From the NCBI GenBank assembly GCA_021234155.1, contig JAJEKV010000028.1, positions 11,358,134-11,422,133 on the forward strand: a stretch of DNA of 64,000 nucleotides, written 5' to 3'. Within the stretch, counting starts at the first letter, position 1. Each line of letters begins with the position of its first letter. Source of the DNA: Isoetes taiwanensis. Taxonomy: Eukaryota; Streptophyta; Lycopodiopsida; Isoetales; Isoetaceae. Positions 23,032 to 33,299 of the stretch are shown piece after piece. The notes under the pieces were generated by a model. That model searched no databases, was not told the origin of the DNA, and worked only from the letters and a program-made list of their open reading frames with translations. Position numbers and translations under genes: made by a program.

Positions 23032-23092
23032 TATAGAATAGAATAGAATAGAACGTTTTATGTCCACGAGGACCAAGAGGCCATGGAGCTCC
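23032..23092 (-). mobile_element. Solo LINE 3' end with (TTCTA)n tail
   Basis: Read on the minus strand: CTCCATGGCCTCTTGGTCCT, CGTGGACATAAAACG, then four TTCTA units. It resembles the end at 17719-17770. Only about 60-80 bp remain, as expected of a heavily 5'-truncated LINE. Confidence 0.5.
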
Positions 23093-23266
23093 TTAGAAAA
23101 TGGATCATGGAATATGAAACAAAATTTATTTTTTTTGTAGATAGATAAGATAAAGATTTTGTAGAAGATATGGAATGCGATCAATTATACTATCTATTAA
23201 TCATATTAAGAAAAAAAAATGGATATATAGAATTATATTACGAATCATAATGAATGTATAGACCCA

Positions 23267-24483
23267 TTGACATATGATCATGTGTTTTTGCAGGATGGAG
23301 CATCTTCTCTTGGTGTGGCGCTGTTGTTGCAGTCTCTTCGCCATTGTGTGGCATTTGGGAAGCCGTCTGTGCATGTGGAGTTGCCCTGGACACTGTTGTA
23401 TGGTCTCCGGCCTTTCCCACATGCATCCCCTTTTCTCACGAGGGTGTTGCGGGCTTGGGATCATGTGCGTGTGCTCTTCCAGCTAGACTATGCCTCAGTT
23501 TATCACCACTCTTCTCCTTTCTTGTGGGTTCCTCTACCTGCCATTGGCTACCATCAGGTGCGTGCTTTCGGGCCTTGAGGCCGTTGAGGCGAAGCTGGCT
23601 CACCTTGGAGGTTTGGTATTGGGGTGGCCGGTTAGCCGTGGGAGTTCTTTCGAGCTTCGCTTTTCGAGGGGCGTGGCCAGGGCTATCTGGAACAAGTGGC
23701 GGGGAGTATTCCGCTACACATACCTATAGTCCCTCAGGATGATGTGGTGGTGCAGGTTTAGAAGGTTCATCCGGATGTTGTGTCTTCTTGTTTTGTGCGG
23801 TCTTGTTACCGGGTCGGCTATTCATGACACTCTGCCCCTTCCGGGCAAGTGGTCTCTGCGGCTTCGGGTTCTCGATGGCGCTTCGGTTTGGGCGTGGACA
23901 TAGAGCTCACTTCCCCAAAAGGTTAGGGTGCTTCGTGGCGGTGGTGCACCAATGTATCGGGGTGAATGCCCTTGTGAGCCAGTTTAGGCCGGGTGTGAGC
24001 CCTCTCTGCTCTTGTTGTGGCCTTCATCGTGAGACTGTGGAGCATTGTCTAGTTTTATGCCTTAAACTGCGGCTGCACGGGATTGGGTCGGGGCTCTTTT
24101 TGGTGAGATTGACTAGCCGCCATTCTTTCGCTTCATGTGTATCCACGGTGCTTGGCGCTCTTGCGGCGGCAAATACTGCATTTGTGTGTGGCTTGGTTGG
24201 TGTGGCTGATTTAGGCGGCGGCGGTTGGGATCTTCGGGGGGATTCACGGCCAAAGACCTCTCGATTCCTCGACTTCGGTACAAGTTATTTCAAAGCTTTA
24301 CGGTGTTCGAAATTAGTAGAGCGGAAGTTTGCCATTTGGCGGGACTTCTTGGGTGTTGTAGATGGTGATGGTCGGTTTGTGCAATGCCCGTGGGGAGTTG
24401 CGGTTTTTTCGGAGTTTGTTGTGGAGTGTCGAGGTATTGCTGTCTCTTTGGGGCAGTTCTCCTTCCTCCTCACTGCTTTGTAA
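23267..24483 (+). pseudogene. LINE ORF2 C-terminal part, frameshifted
   Basis: Three frames follow one another. From 23283 comes DGASSLGVALLLQSLRHCVA and LPWTLLYGLRPFPHASPF. From 23552 comes EAVEAKLAHLGGLVLGWPVS, ending RAIWNKWRGVFRYTYL. From 23788 to the stop at 24481 there is a 231-codon frame with a cysteine-histidine cluster, CSCCGLHRETVEHCLVLC. That CxCC-H-C arrangement fits the zinc-knuckle (zf-RVT) that ends many non-LTR ORF2 proteins downstream of the reverse transcriptase. The reverse transcriptase catalytic core is absent, so this is a 5'-truncated copy. It is clearly more GC-rich than its flanks, a sign of recent arrival. At least two frameshifts disable it. Confidence 0.6.
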
Positions 24484-24782
24484 CATTACCATTCTTTTAA
24501 TATATTGATGACAGAGTTCTTCTTCAAAACTCTAAATGAATTGAGATGAAAGTCCTCAAATTGACTTGAGGCCATCACTAAATGAATTGTGATGAGCAAT
24601 TTTTCCTAAGATTGACGAGGACGTTCAATCACGGAAAGGGAAGGATTGCTACGGTATTAGAACAAAATACTAGCTCGGGGGTGCGATTCACAACCAACAA
24701 GTGACTTAAATGAAACCATTGACTCTTAAAACATTTATGGCTGATAACAAGACCTAATATCAGACCATCCGAACTTGTTCTC

Positions 24783-24842
24783 ACTTGGATTCGAACCTTG
24801 GTCTCTAGCTAGAAAGCTCCAGCGCCTAACCAAAGCACCAAC
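24783..24842 (-). mobile_element. tRNA-derived SINE head with perfect B box
   Basis: On the minus strand the sequence opens GGTGCTTTGGTTAGGCGCTG and reaches GGTTCGAATCC at 24797-24787. That is a perfect match to the RNA polymerase III B-box consensus, about 40 bp after an A-box-like start. A SINE would continue toward lower coordinates (to about 24540). Its 3' end is not certain because no tail repeat is evident. Its head differs from the (CTAT)n-tailed SINEs elsewhere in the window. Confidence 0.55.
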
Positions 24843-25299
24843 CTTAGACTTAATAAAAAAGGACTAAGTGCCTCTCTAAAAAGGCAAAAGTCGAAAAGGC
24901 AATTTACCTTTAATGACCTTTCAAGAGACTATAAAAGAACATACATAGGGGGAAGAGGGAGGAAGAATCACCGTCAAAGCCCTACCTCTCTTTCTCTATT
25001 GATTTTCCCTTCTACTTCCAAATCTCCATAGCCAAGCTTGTTGGTCTGAGCGGGATAAAGATTTCCTGCTCCAGGATAAAGATTTCCTGGTGAATCCGGT
25101 TGGGTGGATCGAGCTTCTCCTACTAACTGGATTATCTTTTAGCTCTGTTTCTTTATAGGTGATTTATCCGAGATCTAGAACAGATAAAAAAAATGCCAAT
25201 GCTACAAACCAAATCATACCACTAGTTGTGGTTTCCTATTTCCCTATTAAATCAATAGAAATACTTGCGAGCTTTTGTTATATAAAACAGTTGTGATGA
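24843..25299. other. Stretch without recognised feature
   Basis: Upstream (on the minus strand) of the SINE head. It contains an 18-bp near repeat of GATAAAGATTTCCTG around 25055-25090 and no coding signal. Confidence 0.4.
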
Positions 25300-26492
25300 A
25301 ATCATAAGAAAAAACGACATCAATAAATTCAAAGAATGGGAGGCTACACCTACAATTGATATTCATCGAAGAGCCATGGAGACACATTTATTCCATAACA
25401 CCACAACAAAATGATATGACAATATTAGAACTCATGAGATTGAACCATGGTTACAAAACCATTGACCACCTGTAACTGTCAATTCAAGAGCAAGTAAATA
25501 TGCAAAGAACTTCAAAACAAAGAGAAGCTTATTACCTTGGAGAAAAGGGAACATGAAAGATTACACACAGTTTTGCAATCCCCAAGTATTGTTTGACACT
25601 AGAGAAAAAGTAAGTCTCTCATATGAAAAGGACTACGCGGCCGTAAAGAAAGTAAGCATGTGGCTTGCATGGTGTTCGTAAAAGAGGAGCTCAACATGCA
25701 TGCATTGCATGTATGTATGTTATGCATGCATTGTGTGCATACAATGTGTGCATGTAATGCATGCACATGTGCATGCCAAAACCATAGGTTAGGAGTGCAA
25801 ATTAACTAGAAATAAATCACATGCTCTAAAAATACTAACAACACAATCATATGCAAACCATAGTAAAAGGTCGTATATTTATACGTTTTACGCGACACAA
25901 ATTAGTTGTCATAAATTATAAGAAAGAAGGACATCAATAATTCAAAGAATGGGAGTTGAACCTCTATAGATAGTTATAGAGCCAATACAACAATGCTACA
26001 CCTGCAATCGATATTTATCTGGGATTGATCTATGATTACAAAACCATTGCCCACCTGTCACTGCAAATTCAAGAGCAAGTAAATATGCCAAAACAAGAAA
26101 AGAGAACATGAAAGATTGCACATGGTTTTGCAAACCCTAGGTATTTTTTGAGTTGGAGAAAAATTAAGCCTCTCTTTTAAAAAGACCTACGTAGCCGCAC
26201 GCAAAAAAAAGAAAGAAAAAATAAGCATGTGTTTTACCAGGTATTAAGAAAAAGAGGGGCTCACATGCATGCACTGCATGTATGATTGTATGCATGCACT
26301 GTGTGCATGCATTGTGTGCATGTAATGCATGCACATGTGTATGCAAAACCATAGGGTGGGAATGCAAACTAACTAAAAATACATCGTGCACTCTAGAAAT
26401 ACTATTGGCATACCCTCATACAAATACAACAATACAATCATATGCAAACCATAGGAAAATGGCCGTATATATGTTTTGCGCCACGAATCATT
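25300..26492. repeat. Tandem duplication of a ~600-bp unit rich in CATGCA
   Basis: Copy 1 (25300-25905) and copy 2 (25906-26492) share ordered blocks: GACATCAATAA...TTCAAAGAATGGGAG, CAAGAGCAAGTAAATATGC, GAACATGAAAGATT, TAATGCATGCACATGTG, ATCATATGCAAACCATAG. Each ends just before a CGTATAT...TTTTACGCGACAC or GTTTTGCGCCACG word. Within each copy a 90-bp block (about 25690-25780 and 26262-26345) is nearly pure alternating purine-pyrimidine built of CATGCA/TGCATG. No coding capacity. Confidence 0.8.
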
Positions 26493-26937
26493 TTTTTATG
26501 ATATGTGTCCCAGAGGAGGACTGGGCCAACCTCACCTCCCTATCTTTTGCTCGGACAGTTGGCCATCTTAGATGGGCCGAGTTACCTTTCTTGATGATAG
26601 TTCTACTTGGAAGGGGGGTTTCTTGTGTTTATATGATGAGAGCACCGTATAGGTTTGGGGAGCATAAAAAATGCATAGGTAATGCAAATATATTTAACAA
26701 TTTTGATCTATTTATGCCTGGCAAAACTCGACATAATACAACTTTGGTACAACTAAGTTTCTATTACTCATTATTACTATAATAAATTTATATGAGAGTA
26801 GGCGTTCAATACCATGATTTTCTCAGACCTAAATGGTTTTTAAGTCAATGGTTTTTTCTGGTAAAAAATATTAGACATCAAAATCAGGATATGTGGCACA
26901 AAAATGATTGCACGACGTCCTGAGTGGTATGTTAGAC

Positions 26938-27062
26938 GATCTAGTTGCAATGTCCAGTGCCCCAACTGTGACATTGAAGCATGTAATACCTGTGCGAAGA
27001 ATCTAGTTGCCATGTCCAGTGCTCCAACTGTGACATTGAAGCATGTAATACCACATGTAATA
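26938..27062. repeat. 62-bp direct repeat
   Basis: TCTAGTTGCAATGTCCAGTG recurs as TCTAGTTGCCATGTCCAGTG 62 bp later. Both copies run on through CCAACTGTGACATTGAAGCA to TGTAATACC. Local duplication. Confidence 0.8.
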
Positions 27063-27129
27063 CCTTTGCGATGTCTGGTTCGATATCTCTCCTACAATAT
27101 TGTATGAAATGTCTTCGTGAGTGAGGCAT

Positions 27130-30100
27130 GACGTCCCATAGACGTCAAAACTTGACATCACATACCATTTTTTATTATCAATTTCTTTTTCTTTTTCTTT
27201 AGTGTTTAGAACTTAAATTCTTTGATTGTCCATGTTCCTATAAATAAATAGTTCTCTTGCCGAGAATATAATCTTTTGGATCTTTTCTTTACTTATATAG
27301 CTAGCGTATAAAGAAGGGAAATATATGTGGCGAAACACAAGAAAAGTAGATCTATCAATTGGGAAGGGAACATATATAGATGCATGACACAAGCTTTTAA
27401 GAAACCAAGAATGTCAGTTCTCTCATCCAAGGCCACTTTCCAAAGGTACACTACATGGGTCCAGCCTTCATCCAATTTCCACCACTATCATCAATATCGA
27501 TGAAAGCCCTAAAATGCACAGGCCTACAAGTACAAAATTTGAGAAACATCTCTTAAGGGGGTCCCTTTTTATGTAAAAAGTCATAAAATAATGTAAAATT
27601 TATATGGTTTGATTTGGTGGCATTATAGAAGCAAGCCAGCTTGCTTGGAATCATGAAGAATGTCTTCATGATTAGAGAAATATTTTAGTTGGACCTACGT
27701 AAGCTTGGATTTCAAAATCATGCTAAAAAACCTTACATAAGGATTCAAATTAATAAGCATTACCATCCTAAATATGATAGAATTACTTAGCAGCTGGGCT
27801 TGCTTGTTGCATGGATATTATGCTTTGGGCACACGTCAAATCTTCTTCTCTATGACGTGACAATTGGAAGAGGATTGTTTGACCACATTCCTAACAAAAG
27901 GTTCGAAATGAAAAGAATCTTATTGTTTATTATTATCTTGTGTACCCTTTTACTTGGAGATGTCCCATACATTGAGGACAACATTGCATTGATAATTCAA
28001 GAGGGATCTCTAAAAATGGTTGAATAAGCTAGCAAGGGATGATTACTAAGTTAAAGTGATTGCAGATAAGAAACATCCATATCACAATATTACATACGCT
28101 CATGCAATAGCAGTTGAAAAAAAATCAAATGCAAGTTATTACACTAAGTTCAAACTATTTTAAAATAGGCAATGCCAGATTGGAGCATTGATTTTGCTTC
28201 CTCTAAGGTAGCATCTTACATCTTGATGCCTCTTCCATGCGAATAAGGTGTGCATCACTCACATCCACCTTTAGAATGGGGTAAGTTGGTCCTTTCAGTA
28301 TGTCATTTCTGAATGCCTGTGGGTGGATAATGATGTAGAAATTTTCAAACATTAACATTTATTCGTTAAAAATCATATGCAAGAGCATGTTAAGGTATCT
28401 TCTTCACAATAATTGTCATATATTGAACTCTTAGTCAAACATTTCAATTTTGTACACTATATAATTACTGACACTTAAAAGAGATGGGGATAAAGCGAAA
28501 CATATATAGAATATAATAATATCAATGCAAAATCTAGGGGAAATGCAAGACATTTGATAGATTCATTGAATTACCTGCAAAAGATATGCATTCCTCCTAT
28601 AGATAAGGCCCGAGGGGAAATGAACTATACAGAGTCAATTCAAAGTTTATGCTTATAGTTATATGCCGAATTAGTTGTTTTCTCTAAATCCAAATCCCAT
28701 AAGAAAATTGACCAAAGGAAAGTTGCGTACGAAATATTCATCCCTACCGACATAAAGGAAACATAGAAAGCATGAATAAAGATGGAACACCAAGCAGAAG
28801 TAGATGAGCAAAAACAATGCTCTTTTTTATATGATATGACTTACTACTGCTCAATTTAATCAATGTAATATATATCAAGTCAGACCACAACAATCTTTTG
28901 AGGGGTATCTTGTTGTGAGCATCTCAACCTCCAGTATACGATATGGTGATGTATGTAATGCTTTGATGGTTTTGATGGCTATATGGCAAAGGCAGTCTTT
29001 GGATTTCTTCTACATTTCCTTTGGGTTGCTCTTATAGGACTTCTTGTTTAACTGGCATAGGAATGCCCTCATAGTTCGGGTGTGTTATCTGACAATTCCA
29101 TTTAAACATCCACATTTTGCAGTTGCATCTTCTTGACAAATCATCGCTTACAGTTTCTTTGATTGATCTATAGAACTCTAGTTACTAATGTCCATTGGGA
29201 CCAAATTGACCTGGTGGACAAGTAGGTTGGTGTATACAACAGTGAAAACTTATAAGTGAAGAACGCTATAAGTGATCAAGGTAGAGTTGCACATGGCATG
29301 GTAATTATACACAACATGCGCGACTCAACTGACATTCGGATGAAAAACGAGTGGCACGCTCAACCGACATTTGACTGCATATGGCTGCTGTCTATGTGGG
29401 AATCAGCCATGAGCAGGGTTGGCTTAGTCCTAAAGTGGTCTATACTCTCCTACAGAAGACTTGCGCGTGGGCGGAGCCTTGGGCACCATTGGCTTAGTCT
29501 AAAGTGGTCTATACTCTCCTACTGGAGGGTTACGCATGGTCGGTAGCTCGAGATACCATTGGAGAAGAATGGATGCATGCACCCCACATATATGTTGTTT
29601 TGGAGCATATAAGAAGTCAAAGATCTAGAGACAAGAGAGGTTTTTTTAGATTGAAGGGTAGAAACAAGAGAATGTGTGTGAGAGTGTGCTTGGTATCCAT
29701 ATGTCTATGTCTTTGTCTTTAACTTTCTTCATTGCAAGATGCTATTTTAAAACAAGTTAAATTCTTCAAGACAAAGGCATTGATTTAATATATATTGGAG
29801 TTCCCCATAATCTTTGAATTTGGAAAAGATTGCCTTGTAAAACAAGAAGAACCAAAATCATGTGTGGATCTTCTTAGAATTCATCAGACATAAAGCTTTT
29901 TTGTCAAATTTGATGGGAAAATATGAGTTATTATTTGAACAGAAAATAAATAAACGTTTTGTTAAGAAGAAGAAATAGACCAAAATACACAAACAATACA
30001 GAACTCAAATACACGGGCTCCAATTCCGGCAGCCCAATTCATTCCATCAAGCTCTGGCTATGGCGGATCCGATCCTAAGAACCGGATCGAAAACCCACAT

Positions 30101-30268
30101 TAAAAAAGAACCTTTTTTTCTTTCAAACCCAACACAATCCAATGAATTTTGAAGCTCTGGCTATGGAGGATTACCAGAACCCAATTACACAAATCTCAAA
30201 TGCGGCAGCTCAATTGGGCGAAAAGCTCAAATTTTGAAGCTCCGGCGATGGCAGAATGGATGAAACCA
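27130..30268. other. Long intergenic stretch, no gene supported
   Basis: AT-rich, with no frame over 100 codons and none with a family motif. A 74-bp direct repeat lies at 29430-29570 (AAAGTGGTCTATACTCTCCT twice). The last 250 bp are probably the 3' UTR of the GRAS gene and contain three near copies of GAAGCTCTGGCTATGG-type words (30045, 30150, 30235). Confidence 0.5.
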
Positions 30269-32032
30269 TCAATGCCAAGCAGAAGCAACGATTAAGACTC
30301 GATTAAGCCAGCCCAAATGCAGGGCACCACCGTCTTCTTTGAGGCGGTATTTGTTACAGTAAGATTCGAGCAAGGATTTGATGGTCTGATTGACGTAAGA
30401 GCTAAGGGGGTAAGGCTGGAATCCAGCCATTTTCATGCGGGCACGCCATTTTCCGATCAATTCATAGCGTTCGATCCGTTCGGCCCCTTCGCAGGCAATC
30501 ACATTGACGATATCTCTGGCCAGGCAGATCTGTTCCATTTTTACGCGCTCTTTGCTCTCTCTGGGCAGCGCAGCATCCAGCGATTCAAAAACCGCAGCAT
30601 AGTAGCTCAGAGTTTCTGTAAATCTGGGCAGAAACGGAGCTGTGTTCGTGTTTAATTCCTGCTCCACCAAAGTCACCACTTTTGGGTTCAATCCCTTCAC
30701 CATCCGCAGCAATTTATCCCTCGGATTTGTCACACAGACCGATTCATCTGGTAAATGATGCAGCTGGAGCGCGAAATTCACAGCTATGGCTTCTCCGGCA
30801 GAGACTTTTATCATCCATGGCTGCACATCGCTCAGTTTGATATTCAGAGCGTGGTACTGCAGCGGCACGCCCACAGATTGGGCCAATTTTTTTAATCTCT
30901 GCCCCAGAGCGTAGAAATCCCCTGTTTTGGACGCCATAGCCAATTCCGGCGAGCTTATACCTGTGATTTTTACACTGGGCGGGCCTCCTGGCCTGGTTGC
31001 AAGAGCTTGAATCAAAGTAATCCATTGGGTACCTTGCCCGATCTCAAAATCGATAATATGGACCCGATTTTCGTCTTTGAATGCTTCGGCAATCGCCCCA
31101 TTTGCTGCCATGTAGCCGAATTTAAAATAGGGGCAGATTTCGTGAAGGATTTGCATTGAGGAATGCAAATCATCGCCATAGCCAGGAGCTCCAACTCCGG
31201 CGCCCCTGTTTGTGAGGCTGCTGCAAAGCCCCTTTCCGGTAGAATGCATTTTCGCCACCAATCCTTCTCTCATGTATGCTGCAAGCCTTTGGATCGGATC
31301 TCCGTAGATTGAAACCACTTTGTTCAATCTGCCCATTACATGATTCGCAAATCCGGCCTCGTTGTTAGAAATTGCTTCTGCGCACAGAACCAACAGCTGC
31401 TCCGGGCTGTTCATATTATCCAAAATCTCTGCTCCGTGCTGCAGCGGCAGGGAGGATTCCTCTTCCCTTTTCTCAAGATCCGGCATGAAATCTGCATCAA
31501 AAATCTGTAACTGGGTCGTTTCATTTTGATTCAAAAAATCATCCACTGCTTTGGACCAATCCATTCCCATTTCTTCTTCTTCTTCTGGACCCAAAAGCGC
31601 ATTTTCGAGCTCTTGAAGCTTCGCAGCGATGGCTTGATTCTTCATGTTCAAGCTCTGAATCACTGCATCAGAGGCCTGATCAACAAATCGTGCTGAATAG
31701 TTTGAGAAACCCACATTTTGGGCATAGAACTGATTAGAAATCCGGTGGAAGGAAGGATTATTCGCCATAGCCGAGAACCCATTGAAGCTCATGTCGCTGC
31801 AGTACTGGCGAAAGGGCTTATTGTCGAAACAATTCTCCGATTGAGAGGAGGAAGCAGAGGGGGCGAAATAATAAATTGAATCAGATTGTACAGCAGATTC
31901 TTGAGGAGATAAAGGAGAAATAGGAGATCCCTGATGAAATTTGAGCTTCATGCAAGCATCTGATCCAAATATCTGTGCAAAATCTGGCGTCAGGCTTATA
32001 GAACCAACCTCCGGCCTGTACTGAACGCTCAT
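30269..32032 (-). CDS. GRAS transcriptional regulator, PAT1/SCL branch
   Basis: Single intact 587-codon frame. Residues 1-200 are low-complexity and acidic (EEEEEMGMDW near 150-159), the variable N-terminus of GRAS proteins. The GRAS domain fills 208-587. Leucine heptad I starts at EQLLVLCAEAISNNE (211-225). VHIID is at 324-328, followed by GQGTQWITLIQALATRPGG. Leucine heptad II is around 372-425. The PFYRE-type block FLPRFTETLSYYAAVFESLD is at 467-486, with ERVKMEQ...ACEGAERIERYE at 496-523. The SAW block WRARMKMAGFQPYPLSS begins at 529 and the protein ends SAWH. The RPGGPPSVKITGI and SNNE words fit the PAT1/SCL1/SCL5/SCL13/SCL21 group, linked to phytochrome, stress and (SCL1) root-formation signalling. 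These proteins are nuclear/cytoplasmic co-regulators. No intron lies in the coding part, as is usual for the family. Confidence 0.93.
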   Translation of the reverse strand: MSVQYRPEVGSISLTPDFAQIFGSDACMKLKFHQGSPISPLSPQESAVQSDSIYYFAPSASSSQSENCFDNKPFRQYCSDMSFNGFSAMANNPSFHRISNQFYAQNVGFSNYSARFVDQASDAVIQSLNMKNQAIAAKLQELENALLGPEEEEEMGMDWSKAVDDFLNQNETTQLQIFDADFMPDLEKREEESSLPLQHGAEILDNMNSPEQLLVLCAEAISNNEAGFANHVMGRLNKVVSIYGDPIQRLAAYMREGLVAKMHSTGKGLCSSLTNRGAGVGAPGYGDDLHSSMQILHEICPYFKFGYMAANGAIAEAFKDENRVHIIDFEIGQGTQWITLIQALATRPGGPPSVKITGISSPELAMASKTGDFYALGQRLKKLAQSVGVPLQYHALNIKLSDVQPWMIKVSAGEAIAVNFALQLHHLPDESVCVTNPRDKLLRMVKGLNPKVVTLVEQELNTNTAPFLPRFTETLSYYAAVFESLDAALPRESKERVKMEQICLARDIVNVIACEGAERIERYELIGKWRARMKMAGFQPYPLSSYVNQTIKSLLESYCNKYRLKEDGGALHLGWLNRVLIVASAWH

Positions 32033-33020
32033 GTTCTAATTCTTCCCTGATCTTCCTGTTTTGCAGCCGAATCAAGCAAAACCCACATCCCAAAACTCGG
32101 ATTTTTGAAGCGATTTGATCAGATTTTTGCTCACCCACATCCCCAAACAGGGTATTAATCTGGTTTCTGTAGCGTAGAGTGTGGATTATCTAGCTAGAAG
32201 CTAGGAGCTGAATGATTGATGCTGCAGCGGCACGAGTTTTTTTGTAGCAGAGCTCTACAGTTTGAAGCTCTGCTCTGCTGCAAAAATGCCATAGCTCCCG
32301 TGAAGTTTTTTCCCACCAGCCATAGCTCCAGTTCTTAACTGGCAGATTGTCCTTCTGACTGCTTGGATGGAAATCGGCGAAGGATTTTAGTTATGGAGCA
32401 GAGGGACAAACAGCCAATTCCAGCTTTTTCTCTTCGCAAATGCCTGTTTCTTTTGCATGCTGCAGCGGCGAAGCTGCTGTGCCCAATCTCTGTTTCTGTG
32501 TTTATGTAATTTTCTTCTCCAATTTTATGCGCACCCGATTCTTCCCCAATTCTGCCCCCGTACTGCAGCGGCAAAATATCCCCCCTCTGTTTCTTCCCCA
32601 AATTTTACCCTATTTCTACCAGATTTTCACCAATTCTTTAGCGGTCTATTCTTTCCCAATTCTAGTGATGCTGCAGCGGCAAAAAAATAAACAGCTTTTA
32701 CTTCACTAAATTCCCCTGTTTCTATCTAGTTTTCTCACAGCTCGGATTTTTTAGATTTAATTCATCCCGAAATCCTTATTTTAATCGCCCAATTCTTCCC
32801 CAATTACAGGGATGCTCTGCAGAGACCTATTTAACCATTTTAAAACAGAGATCTCGCTTCGTCAAATCCCCTGGTTTCTACCTATTTTCCTCGCAGATTC
32901 TTCAGATTAGTGCAAAGACCAGTTTTATTCAATATAATTTCTCGTCAAAATCCTTATTTTAATAGCAGATTCGTCCCTAATTCTAGAGAAGCTCTGCTGT
33001 GCTGCAGCGGCGAATTCTTC
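32033..33020 (-). promoter_or_regulatory. GRAS 5' region built of degenerate repeats with CTGCAGCGGC
   Basis: Upstream of the GRAS start, the 10-mer CTGCAGCGGC occurs at 32222, 32460, 32563, 32671 and 33002 (plus strand); two more copies lie in the coding part at 30857 and 31439. Around the 10-mers, units of about 150-180 bp are recognisable: CCCAATTCT...ATGCTGCAG, then TTC(A/G)(C/T)(T/C)AAAT...CCCCTG(T/G)TTTCTA, then AATCCTTATTTTAAT. Units begin near 32640, 32790 and 32970. The region should hold the 5' UTR (perhaps with an intron, as in many PAT1-type genes) and promoter. On the gene strand the motif reads GCCGCTGCAG, with a GCCGC core of GCC-box kind. That reading is speculative. Confidence 0.6.
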
Positions 33021-33299
33021 CCCAAATTTGCACCCATTTGACCCAATTCTGAACCATTTGCGCTGAATTTTTTTTTGATCTGCCCGATTGATTGGCACCA
33101 TGCGGCCTGTGCTGTAGGATCTATGTGTGCGGCCCTGCTGCCTCCTTCACGCCGCCGGCCTAGCCGCCTCTGACACATGCTGCTTAAACCCCTTTCCGAC
33201 CCACCAAAAAAAAAATCGACACTGTACCTTCTCCTACTCATCGCGTCAGATTCAGCCCTCAATGTCAAAATTATAGGCACCAGAATCCCAATTTTTAAC

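Noticed and set aside
23274-23742. Alternative overlapping frames across the LINE
   Set aside because: Shadows of the frameshifted ORF2 reading; only the segments that connect to the zinc-knuckle part were kept.
30317-30655. 112-codon plus-strand frame
   Set aside because: Antisense shadow of the GRAS coding sequence.
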